DNA of 64,000 nt from Micromonospora kangleipakensis (GCF_004217615.1 NZ_SHLD01000001.1:5394001-5458000), one strand, 5' to 3'; shown: positions 1-8,407, counted from the stretch's first letter. The notes: generated by a model from the sequence alone, not told the origin. Numbers and translations are program-made.

Positions 1-440
1 GCGAGCATCTGCCGTTCCCCGCCGGAGAGCTGGTGGCCGGCGTGCCGCCGGCGCCGGGCCAGCGGCTCGAAGAGCTGGTACACCTCATCCTGCGCCCGGC
101 GGGCGTCGGCCCGGTCCCGGCGCCACAGGCCGCCGAGGCGCAGGTTCTCCTCGACGGTCAGCTCGGCGACGATGCCACGCCCCTCGGGCACGTGCGCCAG
201 GCCGCGCCGCACCAGGCGTTCCACCCGTACGCCGCGCAGGTCCGCGCCGTCGTAGCGGACCCGCCCGCCGGTGGGTCGGAGCAGGCCGGAGAGGGTGCGC
301 AGCAAGGTGGTCTTGCCCGCGCCGTTGGCGCCGAGCAGGGCGGCGACGGTCCCGGCGGGCACGCTGAGCGTGACGTCGCGCAGCACCGGGACCGGGCCGT
401 AGCCGGAGCTGAGTGCCTCCACCTCCAGCAGGGCGCTCAC
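1..440 (-). CDS. livF: Branched-chain amino-acid ABC transporter ATP-binding protein LivF (3' end outside window)
   Basis: This is the second ATPase of a branched-chain amino-acid (HAAT) importer; it would dimerise with LivG under the LivHM permeases. The N-terminal 146 codons are present. They include Walker A (LGANGAGKTTLL) near residue 40, and the window edge cuts directly after the ABC signature LSGGERQMLA. The GTG start at 438-440 overlaps the livG stop by 4 bp (GTGA), so the two are translationally coupled. The liv permease and binding-protein genes are not seen and should lie beyond the left edge. Family assignment is firm; the substrate (Leu/Ile/Val or another amide or short acid carried by HAAT systems) is inferred. 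Confidence 0.9.
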   Translation of the reverse strand, partial: MSALLEVEALSSGYGPVPVLRDVTLSVPAGTVAALLGANGAGKTTLLRTLSGLLRPTGGRVRYDGADLRGVRVERLVRRGLAHVPEGRGIVAELTVEENLRLGGLWRRDRADARRAQDEVYQLFEPLARRRRHAGHQLSGGERQML

Positions 441-1264
441 GAGGAGGCCCCCGCGCCCGGCGCCGCGGCCCCGGCCGGGACGTCGGCGCCGAGGTACGCC
501 TCGGTCACCAGCGGGTCGTCCCGCACCTGCTCGGGTGTGCCGGCGGCGATGACCCGGCCGAAGTCGAGCACCACGATCTCGTGGCAGACGGACATCACCA
601 GGTCCATGTGGTGCTCGACGAGCATGATCGAGCAGGCCCCGCCCGCCCGGCCGGGCAGCGCCGTGACGAGCTCGCCCAGCTCGGTGATGTCCTCGGCGCT
701 CAGGCCGCCGGCCGGCTCGTCGAGCAGCAGCAGGCGGGGCCGGGCGATCAGCGCTCGGGCGAGGGCGACCCGCTTGCGGACGGCGTACGGCAGGGCGGCG
801 GGGGCCGCCGCGGCGTGCTCCGCGACGCCCAGCTCGGCCAGCAGGTCGTGGGCCACGTCCCGCAGCCGCCGCTCGTCGCGGTCGCTGCGCGGCAGGCCGA
901 ACAGGGCGGCGGCGAAGCCGGCCCGGGCGGCGTGGCTGGCGCCGGCCATCACGTTCTCGACGACGCTGAGACCCGGGAAGAGGCCGACGCCCTGGAGCGT
1001 ACGGGCGATGCCGAGGCGGGTGAGCCGGTGCGGGCGCGGCCGGAACGGCCGGCCGTCGAGGGTGAGCGCACCGCTGGTCGGCGGGACGAACCCGCAGACC
1101 ACGTTGAACAGGGTGGTCTTGCCGGCGCCGTTGGGGCCGATCACGCCGACGATCCGGCCGGGCGGCACCCGCAGGGAGACGTCGTCGAGGGCGACCAGCC
1201 CGCCGAAGCGCACGCCGACGTGCTGAAGGGCCAGATCGATTCCGTCGGTGGGTGGAGGGCTCAT
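437..1264 (-). CDS. livG: Branched-chain amino-acid ABC transporter ATP-binding protein LivG
   Basis: This 275-residue ATPase energises a HAAT-family importer. Walker A (GPNGAGKT) is at residues 43-50, a Q-loop (RTLQGVG) follows near 90, the signature region is the degenerate LPYAVRKRVALARAL usual for LivG, Walker B is LLLLDEP and the switch His lies in VEHHMD. The ATG at 1264 was chosen because AGAGGTG lies 4-5 nt upstream; an in-frame start at 1423 would add about 53 low-complexity residues and run through the promoter. It is the first gene of the operon visible here, 4 bp overlapped with livF. Confidence 0.93.
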   Translation of the reverse strand: MSPPPTDGIDLALQHVGVRFGGLVALDDVSLRVPPGRIVGVIGPNGAGKTTLFNVVCGFVPPTSGALTLDGRPFRPRPHRLTRLGIARTLQGVGLFPGLSVVENVMAGASHAARAGFAAALFGLPRSDRDERRLRDVAHDLLAELGVAEHAAAAPAALPYAVRKRVALARALIARPRLLLLDEPAGGLSAEDITELGELVTALPGRAGGACSIMLVEHHMDLVMSVCHEIVVLDFGRVIAAGTPEQVRDDPLVTEAYLGADVPAGAAAPGAGASS

Positions 1265-1334
1265 CTTCACCTCTTGCAAAGACGCGGCGACGGGGGATGC
1301 GCTGGGCGGCTCGGGCGAAGCATGGGGCTGGTTA

Positions 1335-1372
1335 TTACACCGGGAGTGTAACTTTCGAGCGGAGCTCGTCAA
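1335..1372 (-). promoter_or_regulatory. livG promoter with palindromic operator
   Basis: On the minus strand a -35 TTGACG (1367-1372) is followed after 16 bp by a -10 TACACT (1345-1350). A perfect inverted repeat, TTACAC-N5-GTGTAA (1335-1351), covers the -10 and the likely transcription start, the position expected for a repressor site. The regulator is not identifiable in the window. The palindrome is seen; its role as an operator is inferred. Confidence 0.6.
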
Positions 1373-1507
1373 TGCTGCGTTACGACGCTGTGACGTCGGC
1401 GTGCCCTGCCGGGACGCTCGCACCCCGCCGGCCGGTGACCACAGCGCGTGGCGATGTGACCCTCGGTGGCTACCGGGGTACCGGTGGTCAGCCCACGCCC
1501 TGACTCG

Positions 1508-1927
1508 TTACGTCGCCTCGCCGCCGGCCTTTAGAACGCGGGCGAGCGCTCGCTGGCCGCCATCGAGGACTTCTGGTGCTCGTGCCTGGAGTGCCTGCAC
1601 GATGCGTTCGAGGCGGCGTTGCAGCGCGCCGCGCGTCGCGTCACGGGGCAGCCGCAGGAGTCCGTGCAGCTCGGGAATGAGGTTTTCGACAGGCATGGGG
1701 CGCGCTCCGACGACGTGCACCCACACCGCCAACTCGCGTTCCAACCAGTCCGCCGCCACCGCGATAGTGACAGTCTCGCTGGCCACGACGACGTCAGCGC
1801 CTCGCCAGGCATCCAGGTGCGGCTCACATACCCGAACGCCGAATCCATCCAGGACCGCGAACGCCGTGACAGTCGCGTTCCAGAGCCGCTGGCCCTGGTG
1901 GTTACCGACGTCCGCCACGCCTGTCAT
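1508..1927 (-). CDS. Hypothetical protein, 139 aa
   Basis: I do not recognise a family. The translation has actinobacterial composition with a hydrophobic beta-like first half (residues 15-70, rich in V and A) and an arginine- and leucine-rich helical C-terminus (about 90-135), and no cysteines beyond one near residue 34. No signal peptide or membrane segment is seen. It is transcribed away from the GNAT gene at 2274-2840 and stands alone, with no convincing Shine-Dalgarno sequence before the ATG. The absence of a better reading frame on either strand supports it as a real gene. Confidence 0.55.
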   Translation of the reverse strand: MTGVADVGNHQGQRLWNATVTAFAVLDGFGVRVCEPHLDAWRGADVVVASETVTIAVAADWLERELAVWVHVVGARPMPVENLIPELHGLLRLPRDATRGALQRRLERIVQALQARAPEVLDGGQRALARVLKAGGEAT

Positions 1928-2273
1928 CGTGTCGTAGCTTCGCCACCAGGAACGACCTCACATGCCGTTGGCAGCGCAGCCGAGACGACCAAATCTGCCG
2001 AGCTGAGTGCGTTGGCGTTCAGCGCGAGTAGTGGGAGTTCTCCCGGCTGCGATCGTCGGTTCTGACAACTGCGAATCCGGCCAGCTGATCCACGCAGTTT
2101 GCGCCGAACTGTTCGATCGTGGCCAGCCGGACCGTTCGTGCAAGGCAGCGTGGAGTGCGGTACGTCGAGCACTCGGCTGCCGCCGGTCGCGCGGTCATGC
2201 CGATGACAGTGCGCTTCCCGATTGCCTCATACTGCTTCGGAATGAGTAGCGGGGCAAGCTATGTCCAGCGTGT
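1928..2273. other. 346-bp gap without a supported gene
   Basis: Open frames exist on both strands but none shows a recognisable domain, a ribosome-binding site or consistent third-position G/C bias. The base composition is visibly lower in G+C than the flanking operons. I see nothing functional in it beyond the presumed upstream region of the gene at 1508-1927. Confidence 0.4.
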
Positions 2274-2840
2274 TCAGCGCTCGGTCAGAGCAGTCACGGC
2301 TTCCTGGGACAGCTGCCGATCGCTGTAGAGCAGTCGAACGGCCGAGGCGTCGGGATTCCCCGCGTCCGCGCCGCGCCAGGCCAGCCTGAGCCCGGTACGC
2401 TCGACAACCCGCCGAGACCGTTCGTTGCCCTCCAACAGGTAAGCGGTCATTGGCAGGTCGGCGCGAAGAACTCGCGCCGCCGTCGTCGCTGCTGCGCTGA
2501 TCTCTTGCGCATAGCCCTGTCCCCAGAACCCTGGAAGAAGGCGGAAGCCGAGATTCCACGCGACGCCGTAGCGGACGAAGCAGCCCCCAATGCCGACGAA
2601 GGTGTTGTCCGCACCGTAAGCGGTCCACATTCCCAGGCCATCACGCCGCCAAGCCGCACACCAGTTATCGACCATCCTGTCGGTCTGCTCGATCGTATCG
2701 TGGCGACTCAGCGGGTCGGGCCCCCACACTCGTGGGTCGGCGTACAGCACGAACAGCTCCGGTACGTCCGCCCGCCTCGGCTTTCGAAGGATCAAGCGGT
2801 CAGTCGCGACGGCATCAGCCGCACCCTCGGGATCAGACAT
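2274..2840 (-). CDS. GNAT family N-acetyltransferase (RimJ/RimL type)
   Basis: The 188-residue product would transfer an acetyl group from acetyl-CoA to an amine, possibly a protein N-terminus or a small amine. It opens with TDRLILRKPRRAD, the usual beta1 start of RimJ/L acetyltransferases, and carries the acetyl-CoA-binding stretch LLPGFWGQGYAQE followed by the NERSRRVVERTGLR helix near the C-terminus. The ATG at 2840 was preferred over one at 2870 because the family begins near this point; neither has a strong ribosome-binding site. Standalone gene; substrate unknown. Confidence 0.8.
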   Translation of the reverse strand: MSDPEGAADAVATDRLILRKPRRADVPELFVLYADPRVWGPDPLSRHDTIEQTDRMVDNWCAAWRRDGLGMWTAYGADNTFVGIGGCFVRYGVAWNLGFRLLPGFWGQGYAQEISAAATTAARVLRADLPMTAYLLEGNERSRRVVERTGLRLAWRGADAGNPDASAVRLLYSDRQLSQEAVTALTER

Positions 2841-3012
2841 GCGCTCATCGTGAGCCAAGCGAGGAGGCATTCCAAGCCATATACCGGGCCCCGTCCGGCG
2901 CCTGCGTCCTCACTTACCCGGCCGCGACCGAACTCTCCTGTCGCCGTCCGGGCGTTACTTGGGCGTCGCCTATGTGGCCTGTTTTCGTTAGACGTGTTCC
3001 GTGTCCGCTGGA

Positions 3013-3018
3013 TACTGT
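3013..3018 (+). promoter_or_regulatory. -10 box of a probable leaderless promoter
   Basis: TACTGT lies 6 nt before the GTG at 3025, the spacing at which the transcription start coincides with the start codon. A loose TTAGAC-like -35 is at 2988-2993 (19-bp spacer). Inference from spacing only. Confidence 0.4.
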
Positions 3019-3024
3019 CGCGCG

Positions 3025-3540
3025 GTGGCGCAGACCATGCGGTACCGCTATGTCGGTCCGGCGGAGCTACGCGATCAGGTGGTCGCGGTGGACGCTGTTG
3101 CCGCCATCGATACGCCTGCCTCGCTCGACGCCCGGCTCGCCAGGCGGGACCGCGGGGACCTCGTCGAACCCCTTACGTTCGTCGTTGCTCTTGACGGCAT
3201 GCTCAGGCTGGCGCCCCGTCGCAGTGAACACGTCGCTCTCGCGGGCGGGACGGACGTCCTCGCCGCCGGGGAGATGACGTTCGCTTCTGCCGAGACCGGC
3301 TGGTGCGTGGCCGAGGTGACCAATCAGTCGACCGGATACTGCCCTGATCCGGACTCCTGGCCTGCCGTGGCTGGGGCGCTCGACCACGTGGGCGTACGCC
3401 ATCCCGGCAACTTCACCGACAAGGTTGTCTTCCGTCGTTGTCCCACCTGCATCGAGCGCAACATCGTGCGGGACGACGACTTCACCTGCGCCCTCTGCAA
3501 CAGCGCCCTGCCCGCGCGGTGGAACTTCATGACGGACTGA
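3025..3540 (+). CDS. Conserved hypothetical protein with C-terminal zinc-ribbon-like cysteines
   Basis: The 171-residue protein has no named function that I know. Its C-terminus carries two CxxC knuckles (CPTC and CALC, roughly residues 140-160) that would bind one zinc ion. The central part contains the conserved-looking blocks RLAPRRSEHVA and VTNQSTGYCPD, a third cysteine site. Start options are GTG 3001, GTG 3025 and ATG 3037. GTG 3025 was chosen because of the TACTGT box 6 nt upstream; the family-like region begins at the ATG (MRYRYVGP). No neighbour gives a functional hint. Confidence 0.7.
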   Translation: MAQTMRYRYVGPAELRDQVVAVDAVAAIDTPASLDARLARRDRGDLVEPLTFVVALDGMLRLAPRRSEHVALAGGTDVLAAGEMTFASAETGWCVAEVTNQSTGYCPDPDSWPAVAGALDHVGVRHPGNFTDKVVFRRCPTCIERNIVRDDDFTCALCNSALPARWNFMTD

Positions 3541-3634
3541 TCAACACCAACCGGCAACATCCGGATTTGCCGCCGATCGCGCGCCCGTCAGGCACTGCGG
3601 TGACGCTCGAGGGGCAGTCTTGCCAAAGTCAGTG

Positions 3635-3682
3635 CACTATGCGGGCCTGTCCACCCCGGCGGCGCTGGGTGCGGCATAGTGT
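3635..3682 (+). promoter_or_regulatory. Leaderless promoter with paired inverted half-sites
   Basis: CACTATGC (3635-3642) and its exact reverse complement GCATAGTG (3674-3681) are 39 bp apart. The second one contains the -10 box TAGTGT (3677-3682), which ends 6 nt before the ATG at 3689. This arrangement would let a DNA-bending or dimeric repressor block a leaderless promoter. The repeats are seen; regulation is inferred. Confidence 0.45.
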
Positions 3683-3688
3683 CGGATC

Positions 3689-4081
3689 ATGGATCTACCC
3701 GAGGACCTGGTCGACCTGCTCCATAGGCCCAGCATCTGCTTCATCACGACGCTCATGCCCGATGGGTCACCTCAGATCAGCGAGACCTGGGTGGACACCG
3801 ACGGCAAGCACATCGTCATCAACACCGTTCAGGGTTTTCAGAAGGTGCGCAACGTCGTACGCGACCCGCGCGTCGCGGTAGCGATCGCCGACCCGGAGGA
3901 CCCGAGTCGCTACATCGCGGTACGCGGCCGGGTCCTCGACCTGACCGAGCACGGCGCCGTCGAGCACATCGACCGCCTGTCCCAGAAGTACCTCGGCCGC
4001 CCCTATCCGTGGTTCGGTGGCCGTGATCAGACTCGCGTGATCATGACGATTGAGGCGGAGAAGATCAGTTCTCCGGGTTGA
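3689..4081 (+). CDS. PPOX-class (split beta-barrel) oxidoreductase, probably F420-dependent
   Basis: The 130-residue protein belongs to the pyridoxamine-5'-phosphate-oxidase-like split-barrel family; the actinobacterial branch with this length commonly uses coenzyme F420. Visible hallmarks are SICFITTLMPDGSPQISETWVD at residues 14-35 (the first two barrel strands) and KVRNVVRDPRVAVAIADP at about 52-69, then a RYIAVRGRV strand. The reaction is likely reduction of an unknown small molecule. It is monocistronic, and its mRNA is predicted to begin at the ATG. Confidence 0.8.
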   Translation: MDLPEDLVDLLHRPSICFITTLMPDGSPQISETWVDTDGKHIVINTVQGFQKVRNVVRDPRVAVAIADPEDPSRYIAVRGRVLDLTEHGAVEHIDRLSQKYLGRPYPWFGGRDQTRVIMTIEAEKISSPG

Positions 4082-4338
4082 CCGTCCGGGACAGCGCTCC
4101 GCGGGGTACGACCATCGTCTTGCCAATGCAGGTGGCGCACTCAACTGCCGCGGACCGCGCTCCCGGCTGCCCGGCGGTAGCCGCTCACCTCCAATGTCGG
4201 GCGCGTCGCTTGGGTGCGGCTGAGGCGGTTCCGATGCTCATCGAGACCGGCCGGTCTTGTCGCGGAGGCGGCACGAGGTGCAACGGCAGGAGGTCGAGCG
4301 GGATGAAGCCGGCCACGATTCGTGTTCGGCCAGGCCGG

Positions 4339-4743
4339 TCAGGCGAAATCGGCCGCCGTCATGCCGGCCGGATGATCGGGTGGCCATTGCACGAGCTCGA
4401 TCCTGTAGCCGTCGGGATCGGTGAGCCATGACGTCCGCATCCCCGGCCCCAGCTCCGTCGGCGGCTCGGCCATGACGCCCCTGGTTGCCAGATCGGCGAT
4501 CGTGGCGCTGAGGTCGTCCACCTGGACGACGAGGTGGTTGACGGCGCCGATGTCCTCAACCGGTCTCGCGGGGTCGTACACGAGCTCGAGACTGGCGAAC
4601 GGATCGTCGGGAAGCTGAAGCATGGTCAGGCTGCCGAACTCTGTCTCGGGGACACCGCCGATCCTGGCGTACCCGACCGCTGTGTAGAAGGCGAGCGAGC
4701 GCTCCAGGTTGGTGACCCGCAGCCCGAGGTGCAACATGCGCAT
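4339..4743 (-). CDS. VOC family (glyoxalase-like) protein
   Basis: This 134-residue protein has two beta-alpha-beta-beta-beta modules of the vicinal-oxygen-chelate fold. The first begins MLHLGLRVTNLERSLAFYTA, with His at residue 5 as a potential metal ligand, and the second starts near NHLVVQVDDL and ends in DPDGYRIELVQW with a ligand-position Glu. This is the layout of lactoylglutathione-lyase-like enzymes and antibiotic-binding relatives. The ATG at 4743 gives the canonical N-terminus; longer in-frame starts only add proline/arginine-rich sequence. It converges with the gene at 3689-4081 across a 257-bp gap. Confidence 0.82.
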   Translation of the reverse strand: MRMLHLGLRVTNLERSLAFYTAVGYARIGGVPETEFGSLTMLQLPDDPFASLELVYDPARPVEDIGAVNHLVVQVDDLSATIADLATRGVMAEPPTELGPGMRTSWLTDPDGYRIELVQWPPDHPAGMTAADFA

Positions 4744-4965
4744 GCTCGGCAGATTAGTGCCATCCGGGCGAGGGGGACGACACCTCCGCCAGCGGGCCTG
4801 GCGGCTGCGAGCAGATGCGAGCACAGCAAGCCGCCGTGATCACGTGCACTGTCATGTCAGCCGCTGTGAATGTCGTACGGCTGGCTCGCCGGGAGTAGGA
4901 GTGGGCCTGTCGCGTTCAGGCGCCGGGTCACCGAGGACGTGCCTAGCAAGGTAGATGATGGCGGT

Positions 4966-5964
4966 GTGGACATTGTCAGCTTCGGCTCAGACAAGCCCCG
5001 GCGGCCGCTACCGCGGTGGCTGGTCGTGATCGGGGTTGTCTTGTCGTCTGCCGCTGTTCTCGCTGTGACCGTCGTTGACTCCGGCGATAGTGGGGTGCGG
5101 CGGGTGACCATTGTGAGCCCGAGCCCCAGCCCGAGCCCGGTGCCGGTGGACACCTCAGCGGGCCCGGCGTGCGTGCCGGTCGGTTGGGCCCAGAGCCCTG
5201 CGGCGGTGGACCCGGTGGCCGGCCTGCTCATCGCTCGGGTCTCGGCCGGGCGCGGTTCAACGCTGGAGAGCTGTGACCGCACGGCGGTGAATGACCCGTG
5301 GACTCTGGTTGTGCGTCGACCAGACGGCTCACTCGGGAGAAACGGGGCGGTTGTGACGTTTCCGGTTGGCGCCCCGAGGGTGGGCCGCAGCGTCGATGTG
5401 GGCGGGGTGATCGGCAGGGCGGAAGGCGGTACGGTCATTTGGCCGGTTGCCGAGGCCTACGCTCGAATCCGTGGTGACCTGAGCGAGGTCGAGCTGATTG
5501 CCATCGCTGCCCGCACCACCGTCGTGGCCGGCCGGCCCATCATGCACCAACCAGTCGGGTATGTGGTGTTGTCTAGGGGTCCGTACCGGCCGCCCACCAT
5601 CCACGAGATCCGCTACGGCAGCGCTGAGGTTGGAGAGCAAGAGGCGCTCGGCAGCGGTCTGACCTTCACCGGGGTGACCAGCGGCGGCGGGTTCGAAGAT
5701 CAGCTCTACGCCGCGCGAGCCGACGACGGAGGGCTGGTCCACGGTAGACCGGCTGTCGTCTCGCACATATCCGGCGGCAACGCCACGCTCGCCTGGGAGC
5801 CAGCACAGGGGATCGTGGCCTACGTCGGCTACAGCGGCTCGCAGCTGGACAAGGAGGCGATAGCAGCCCTTCGTCGGTTGGCCGAACGAGCCCGCGCCCT
5901 CACAAGTAGCGAGTGGCGGGCCACCAACCCGCAGATCATCGACCAGATCAACGAACCCGGCTGA
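4966..5964 (+). CDS. Membrane-anchored hypothetical protein with Ser-Pro linker
   Basis: The 332-residue protein has a short basic cytoplasmic tail (KPRRPLPRW), one transmembrane helix at about residues 18-37, then an SPSPSPSP linker and a roughly 270-residue extracytoplasmic domain of no recognised family. That topology suits a cell-surface sensor, stress or adhesion protein. An in-frame ATG at 4870 would add 32 unremarkable residues; GTG 4966 was preferred because it puts the basic tail directly before the helix. No operon partner. G+C is lower than the window average. Confidence 0.6.
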   Translation: MDIVSFGSDKPRRPLPRWLVVIGVVLSSAAVLAVTVVDSGDSGVRRVTIVSPSPSPSPVPVDTSAGPACVPVGWAQSPAAVDPVAGLLIARVSAGRGSTLESCDRTAVNDPWTLVVRRPDGSLGRNGAVVTFPVGAPRVGRSVDVGGVIGRAEGGTVIWPVAEAYARIRGDLSEVELIAIAARTTVVAGRPIMHQPVGYVVLSRGPYRPPTIHEIRYGSAEVGEQEALGSGLTFTGVTSGGGFEDQLYAARADDGGLVHGRPAVVSHISGGNATLAWEPAQGIVAYVGYSGSQLDKEAIAALRRLAERARALTSSEWRATNPQIIDQINEPG

Positions 5965-6078
5965 CCAAGCATGTGGCATGCGCCGGCGAGCTGGCCAAAC
6001 GACGGGATCCTCCGACGTCCGCAATTGCCGCCGACTGAGCATGGCCTCTTCCGTCGACGAGCCCGACCCCGGTGCCAC

Positions 6079-6092
6079 CCCCCAAACGGGGG
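6079..6092. terminator. Short bidirectional hairpin between convergent genes
   Basis: CCCCC-AAAC-GGGGG followed by ATTT lies in the 148-bp gap between the convergent genes ending at 5964 and 6113. Five G:C pairs with a tetraloop are a plausible intrinsic terminator, though the U tract is poor. Confidence 0.4.
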
Positions 6093-6112
6093 ATTTGGGC
6101 GGGTCGCGGCGG

Positions 6113-6763
6113 TTAGCGGGTCGCGGCGGCTACCCGTAGCCCCAGGGCGATGAGCACGGTGCCGCTGACCGCTTCCAGTCGACGGCGGATCACCGGTCTG
6201 CGGAACCACGCGCCCGCTCGCCCGACCACGGCCGCCAGACCGAGGTACAGGACGATCTCGACAGTTACCTGGAGCAGTGCAAGGAGGGCGGTGGTCGCGA
6301 ACAACGGCCGGTCGGCCGGCACGAACTGGGGGTAGAACGCGATCATGAACACGGCGGCCTTCGGGTTGGCGAGCATCACCAACGCACCCTCGCCGAAGGG
6401 CTTCCACCAGCCCCGCTTCGGGTTGGACAGCAGGTTCTCGGTCGGCTCCTGGACCGACCCCAGCTTCCGGCTCTGCCAGGCGGTCCGCCACGCCTTGACT
6501 CCTAGATAGATCAGGAATCCCGCGCCGATCACCCGGAGGACAATGAAGGCTGCTTCCGAAGCGGCAACCATGGCTGCCAGACCTGCGGCGGCGAACAACG
6601 CCCAGAGGTAGAGACCGGCCTCCAGTCCCAGTACGGTCGGCACCGCTCCGGCGAATCCGCGCAGCGCGGCCCGACGCATGATCAGCGCCATCGCAGGACC
6701 TGGAGATGCCGAGATCAGCACAACGGCAACAACGAAGGCAGGTAGCGAGGCGACGAGATCCAT
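6113..6763 (-). CDS. LysE/RhtB family amino-acid exporter
   Basis: The 216-residue inner-membrane protein is predicted to export amino acids or their analogues by proton antiport. It shows the family start FVVAVVLISASPGPAMALIMRRA (residues 9-31) with the SPGP motif, and about six hydrophobic segments (near 5-25, 38-65, 70-90, 120-140, 150-175, 190-212). The conserved ANPKAAVF block is at roughly 133-140. Upstream in-frame sequence to 7063 is not LysE-like, so ATG 6763 was chosen. Substrate unknown. Confidence 0.87.
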   Translation of the reverse strand: MDLVASLPAFVVAVVLISASPGPAMALIMRRAALRGFAGAVPTVLGLEAGLYLWALFAAAGLAAMVAASEAAFIVLRVIGAGFLIYLGVKAWRTAWQSRKLGSVQEPTENLLSNPKRGWWKPFGEGALVMLANPKAAVFMIAFYPQFVPADRPLFATTALLALLQVTVEIVLYLGLAAVVGRAGAWFRRPVIRRRLEAVSGTVLIALGLRVAAATR

Positions 6764-6794
6764 TAGTGGATCATTCCGGCTGGCGCCGCCCCGC

Positions 6795-7042
6795 TCAACC
6801 CCTCTCCCAAGCCAGCCGACTACCGCTGAGGACCAGGGCGCGGGCGAAGAAGACCACGTTCGAGGCGCGCTCGGCGAGCCGGCGCATCGGGTAGTCGTAG
6901 CAGTCGCTGTCGTAGGGCAGGTAGGTCCGGAAACTTTGGCCCTGGCCGCGGCCGGCCGGGCCCGCTCCTCTGGGCGACTGCCGTAGGGCATCTGGAACTC
7001 GAACTCGTCCAATGAGCGGTCGAACCAGCCGGCGGAGGTCAT
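6795..7042 (-). pseudogene. Frameshifted remnant of a small unrecognised gene
   Basis: From an ATG at 7042 one frame reads MTSAGWFDRSLDEFEF, then a second frame continues with FRTYLPYDSDCYDYPMRRLA and ends at a TGA at 6795-6797. Both halves look like coding sequence, and together they would make one protein of about 80 residues if one frameshift near 6940-6990 were undone. I do not recognise the family. It lies directly upstream of the LysE gene on the same strand. A sequencing error could also explain the frameshift. Confidence 0.4.
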
Positions 7043-7176
7043 CCTAAAGGTCAGGAAATGCACTGCCTACCCTGCCCAGGCTGCCCCACGTCGACGTCCG
7101 CACATGCCGCTTTTTCCGCGCGCCTGCCGGTGCCGGCATGGTGATTCGCGGTTACCGGCGGTGAGACACTGCTCGG

Positions 7177-7599
7177 ATGGAGGGCTCAGCTGAGTGGGCG
7201 CGGTCCGACGCGTGGGTCCTGGCCGCCATCATGGTGCTCGACGGAGATGAGGGTTCCTCCCTCACTGAGGTGGTCGCCGCCGGGGACGCCATCAACCACG
7301 CGATCCTGTTGGAGAACGAGATTGAGCAAGCCGTGCGTCGGCTGCGGGGCGTCGATCTCATCTCGACATCGCAGCGGCGGTTCTTCCTGACCGACTCGGG
7401 CCGGACCATGGCGGCCAGGAGGCGCGGCGGCATGATCGGCCAGGTCGACCACCTCCTGACAACGCTGCGACGGTTGCCGGTGCGGGAGCAGGAGTGGCAT
7501 CTGGAGCCGGGTGAGCTGCGGGAAGCGGTCGATGGGTGGCACCGGCGCGCCGAGGCGATCGCGAAGGGCGGTCGCAGACGAAGGTCCGCCACCGGATGA
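7177..7599 (+). CDS. Hypothetical protein with winged-helix-like fold
   Basis: The 140-residue protein has a pattern typical of a small winged-helix domain: SLTEVVAAGDAINHAILLENE, then IEQAVRRLRGVDLIS as a candidate recognition helix and RRFFLTDSGRTMAARR as the wing and following helix, the style of MarR/PadR-like DNA-binding proteins that sense little on their own. The C-terminal third is basic. No signal peptide. The ATG at 7177 is preceded by a weak GACACT box at leaderless distance. Family assignment is uncertain. Confidence 0.6.
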   Translation: MEGSAEWARSDAWVLAAIMVLDGDEGSSLTEVVAAGDAINHAILLENEIEQAVRRLRGVDLISTSQRRFFLTDSGRTMAARRRGGMIGQVDHLLTTLRRLPVREQEWHLEPGELREAVDGWHRRAEAIAKGGRRRRSATG

Positions 7600-7661
7600 C
7601 CCGGTTCTAATGGTCCGGCCCGGCTGGTGCGGATGCTGTGCGGCTGACGTCGTCGGGTCGG

Positions 7662-8200
7662 TCAGCGCAGCGAGACGATGGCGTCGACGTCCACCCCGGG
7701 ATCGCCCGCTCGTTCCCGCCACCGAGATGACGACGGTGTGGGTGCCGGTCGACGCCGACGAGTACGCGTAGACCACCGTCGCCGGCTGGACCGTCGCGGC
7801 GTACAGGTCCACCGTCGCCACCGCGGTTCCGTCGACGTACACGATCGCCCTGCCGCGGCCGGGGCCGCGACCCCACCGACGGCGCGGGTGCTGGCGGTGA
7901 ACGTCGCGCGGGCGCCGGCCCGGGTGGAGTACCGGACGTGGCCGCCGCAGGCGCCGGTCAGCGCCGTCCGGGTCCAGGTCCCGGACCAGGTCAGCGAGGT
8001 GGAGGTCTTTGGTGGAGGGCCGGTGTCAGCACCGGGCCGTACTGCCAGCCGCTTCACAGGCCGGCGTGGTCGCTCGACCGGGCCCGGAAGCGGTAGGTGT
8101 GACCGGGAGCCAATGTCCGGACGACGGTGGTGGTGAGGGTCGCCGGGAGGGAGATGCTCGTCCATGTTCCGCCGTTCAGGCTCTGCTTGCCGCCGCGGCA
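7662..8200 (-). pseudogene. Decayed C-terminus of a secreted multidomain protein (FnIII-like plus beta-sandwich domain)
   Basis: Three minus-strand frames must be joined to read a typical actinobacterial secreted-protein tail. Around 8190-8010 one frame gives GGTWTSISLPATLTTT and TYRFRARSSDHAGL, interrupted by a TGA (8054-8056) before SGWQYGPVLTPALHQ. A second frame gives LTWSGTWTRTALTGACGG and VRYSTRAGARATFTASTRA. A third gives YVDGTAVATVDLYAA and SSASTGTHTVVISVAGT, and the second frame resumes with VDVDAIVSLR and stops at 7662. At least three frameshifts plus one stop mean the copy is dead. The catalytic or N-terminal part is absent; the 200 bp up to 8407 show nothing recognisable. Confidence 0.7.
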
Positions 8201-8407
8201 CGAAGGCGGGGCCAATCCAGACAACAGCCAGGTCAGAGCCGCGTTGAGAAGATATCGAGCGCCACGAGAACCTGGTCGCCGGCGAGCTGCGGCGTCCTCG
8301 TCACCGCAACCCTGCCGACCACGGTTATTGCACTCGCTGTGCAGGGTTCGTGCCGCGTGGCTGCGGCGCCAACCGGTCCGGACCCTGCTGACCGGTGGCG
8401 ACCTGGC

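Noticed and set aside
2007..2249. Plus-strand ORF in the 346-bp gap
   Set aside because: No ribosome-binding site, no domain and an overlapping open frame of similar quality on the other strand.
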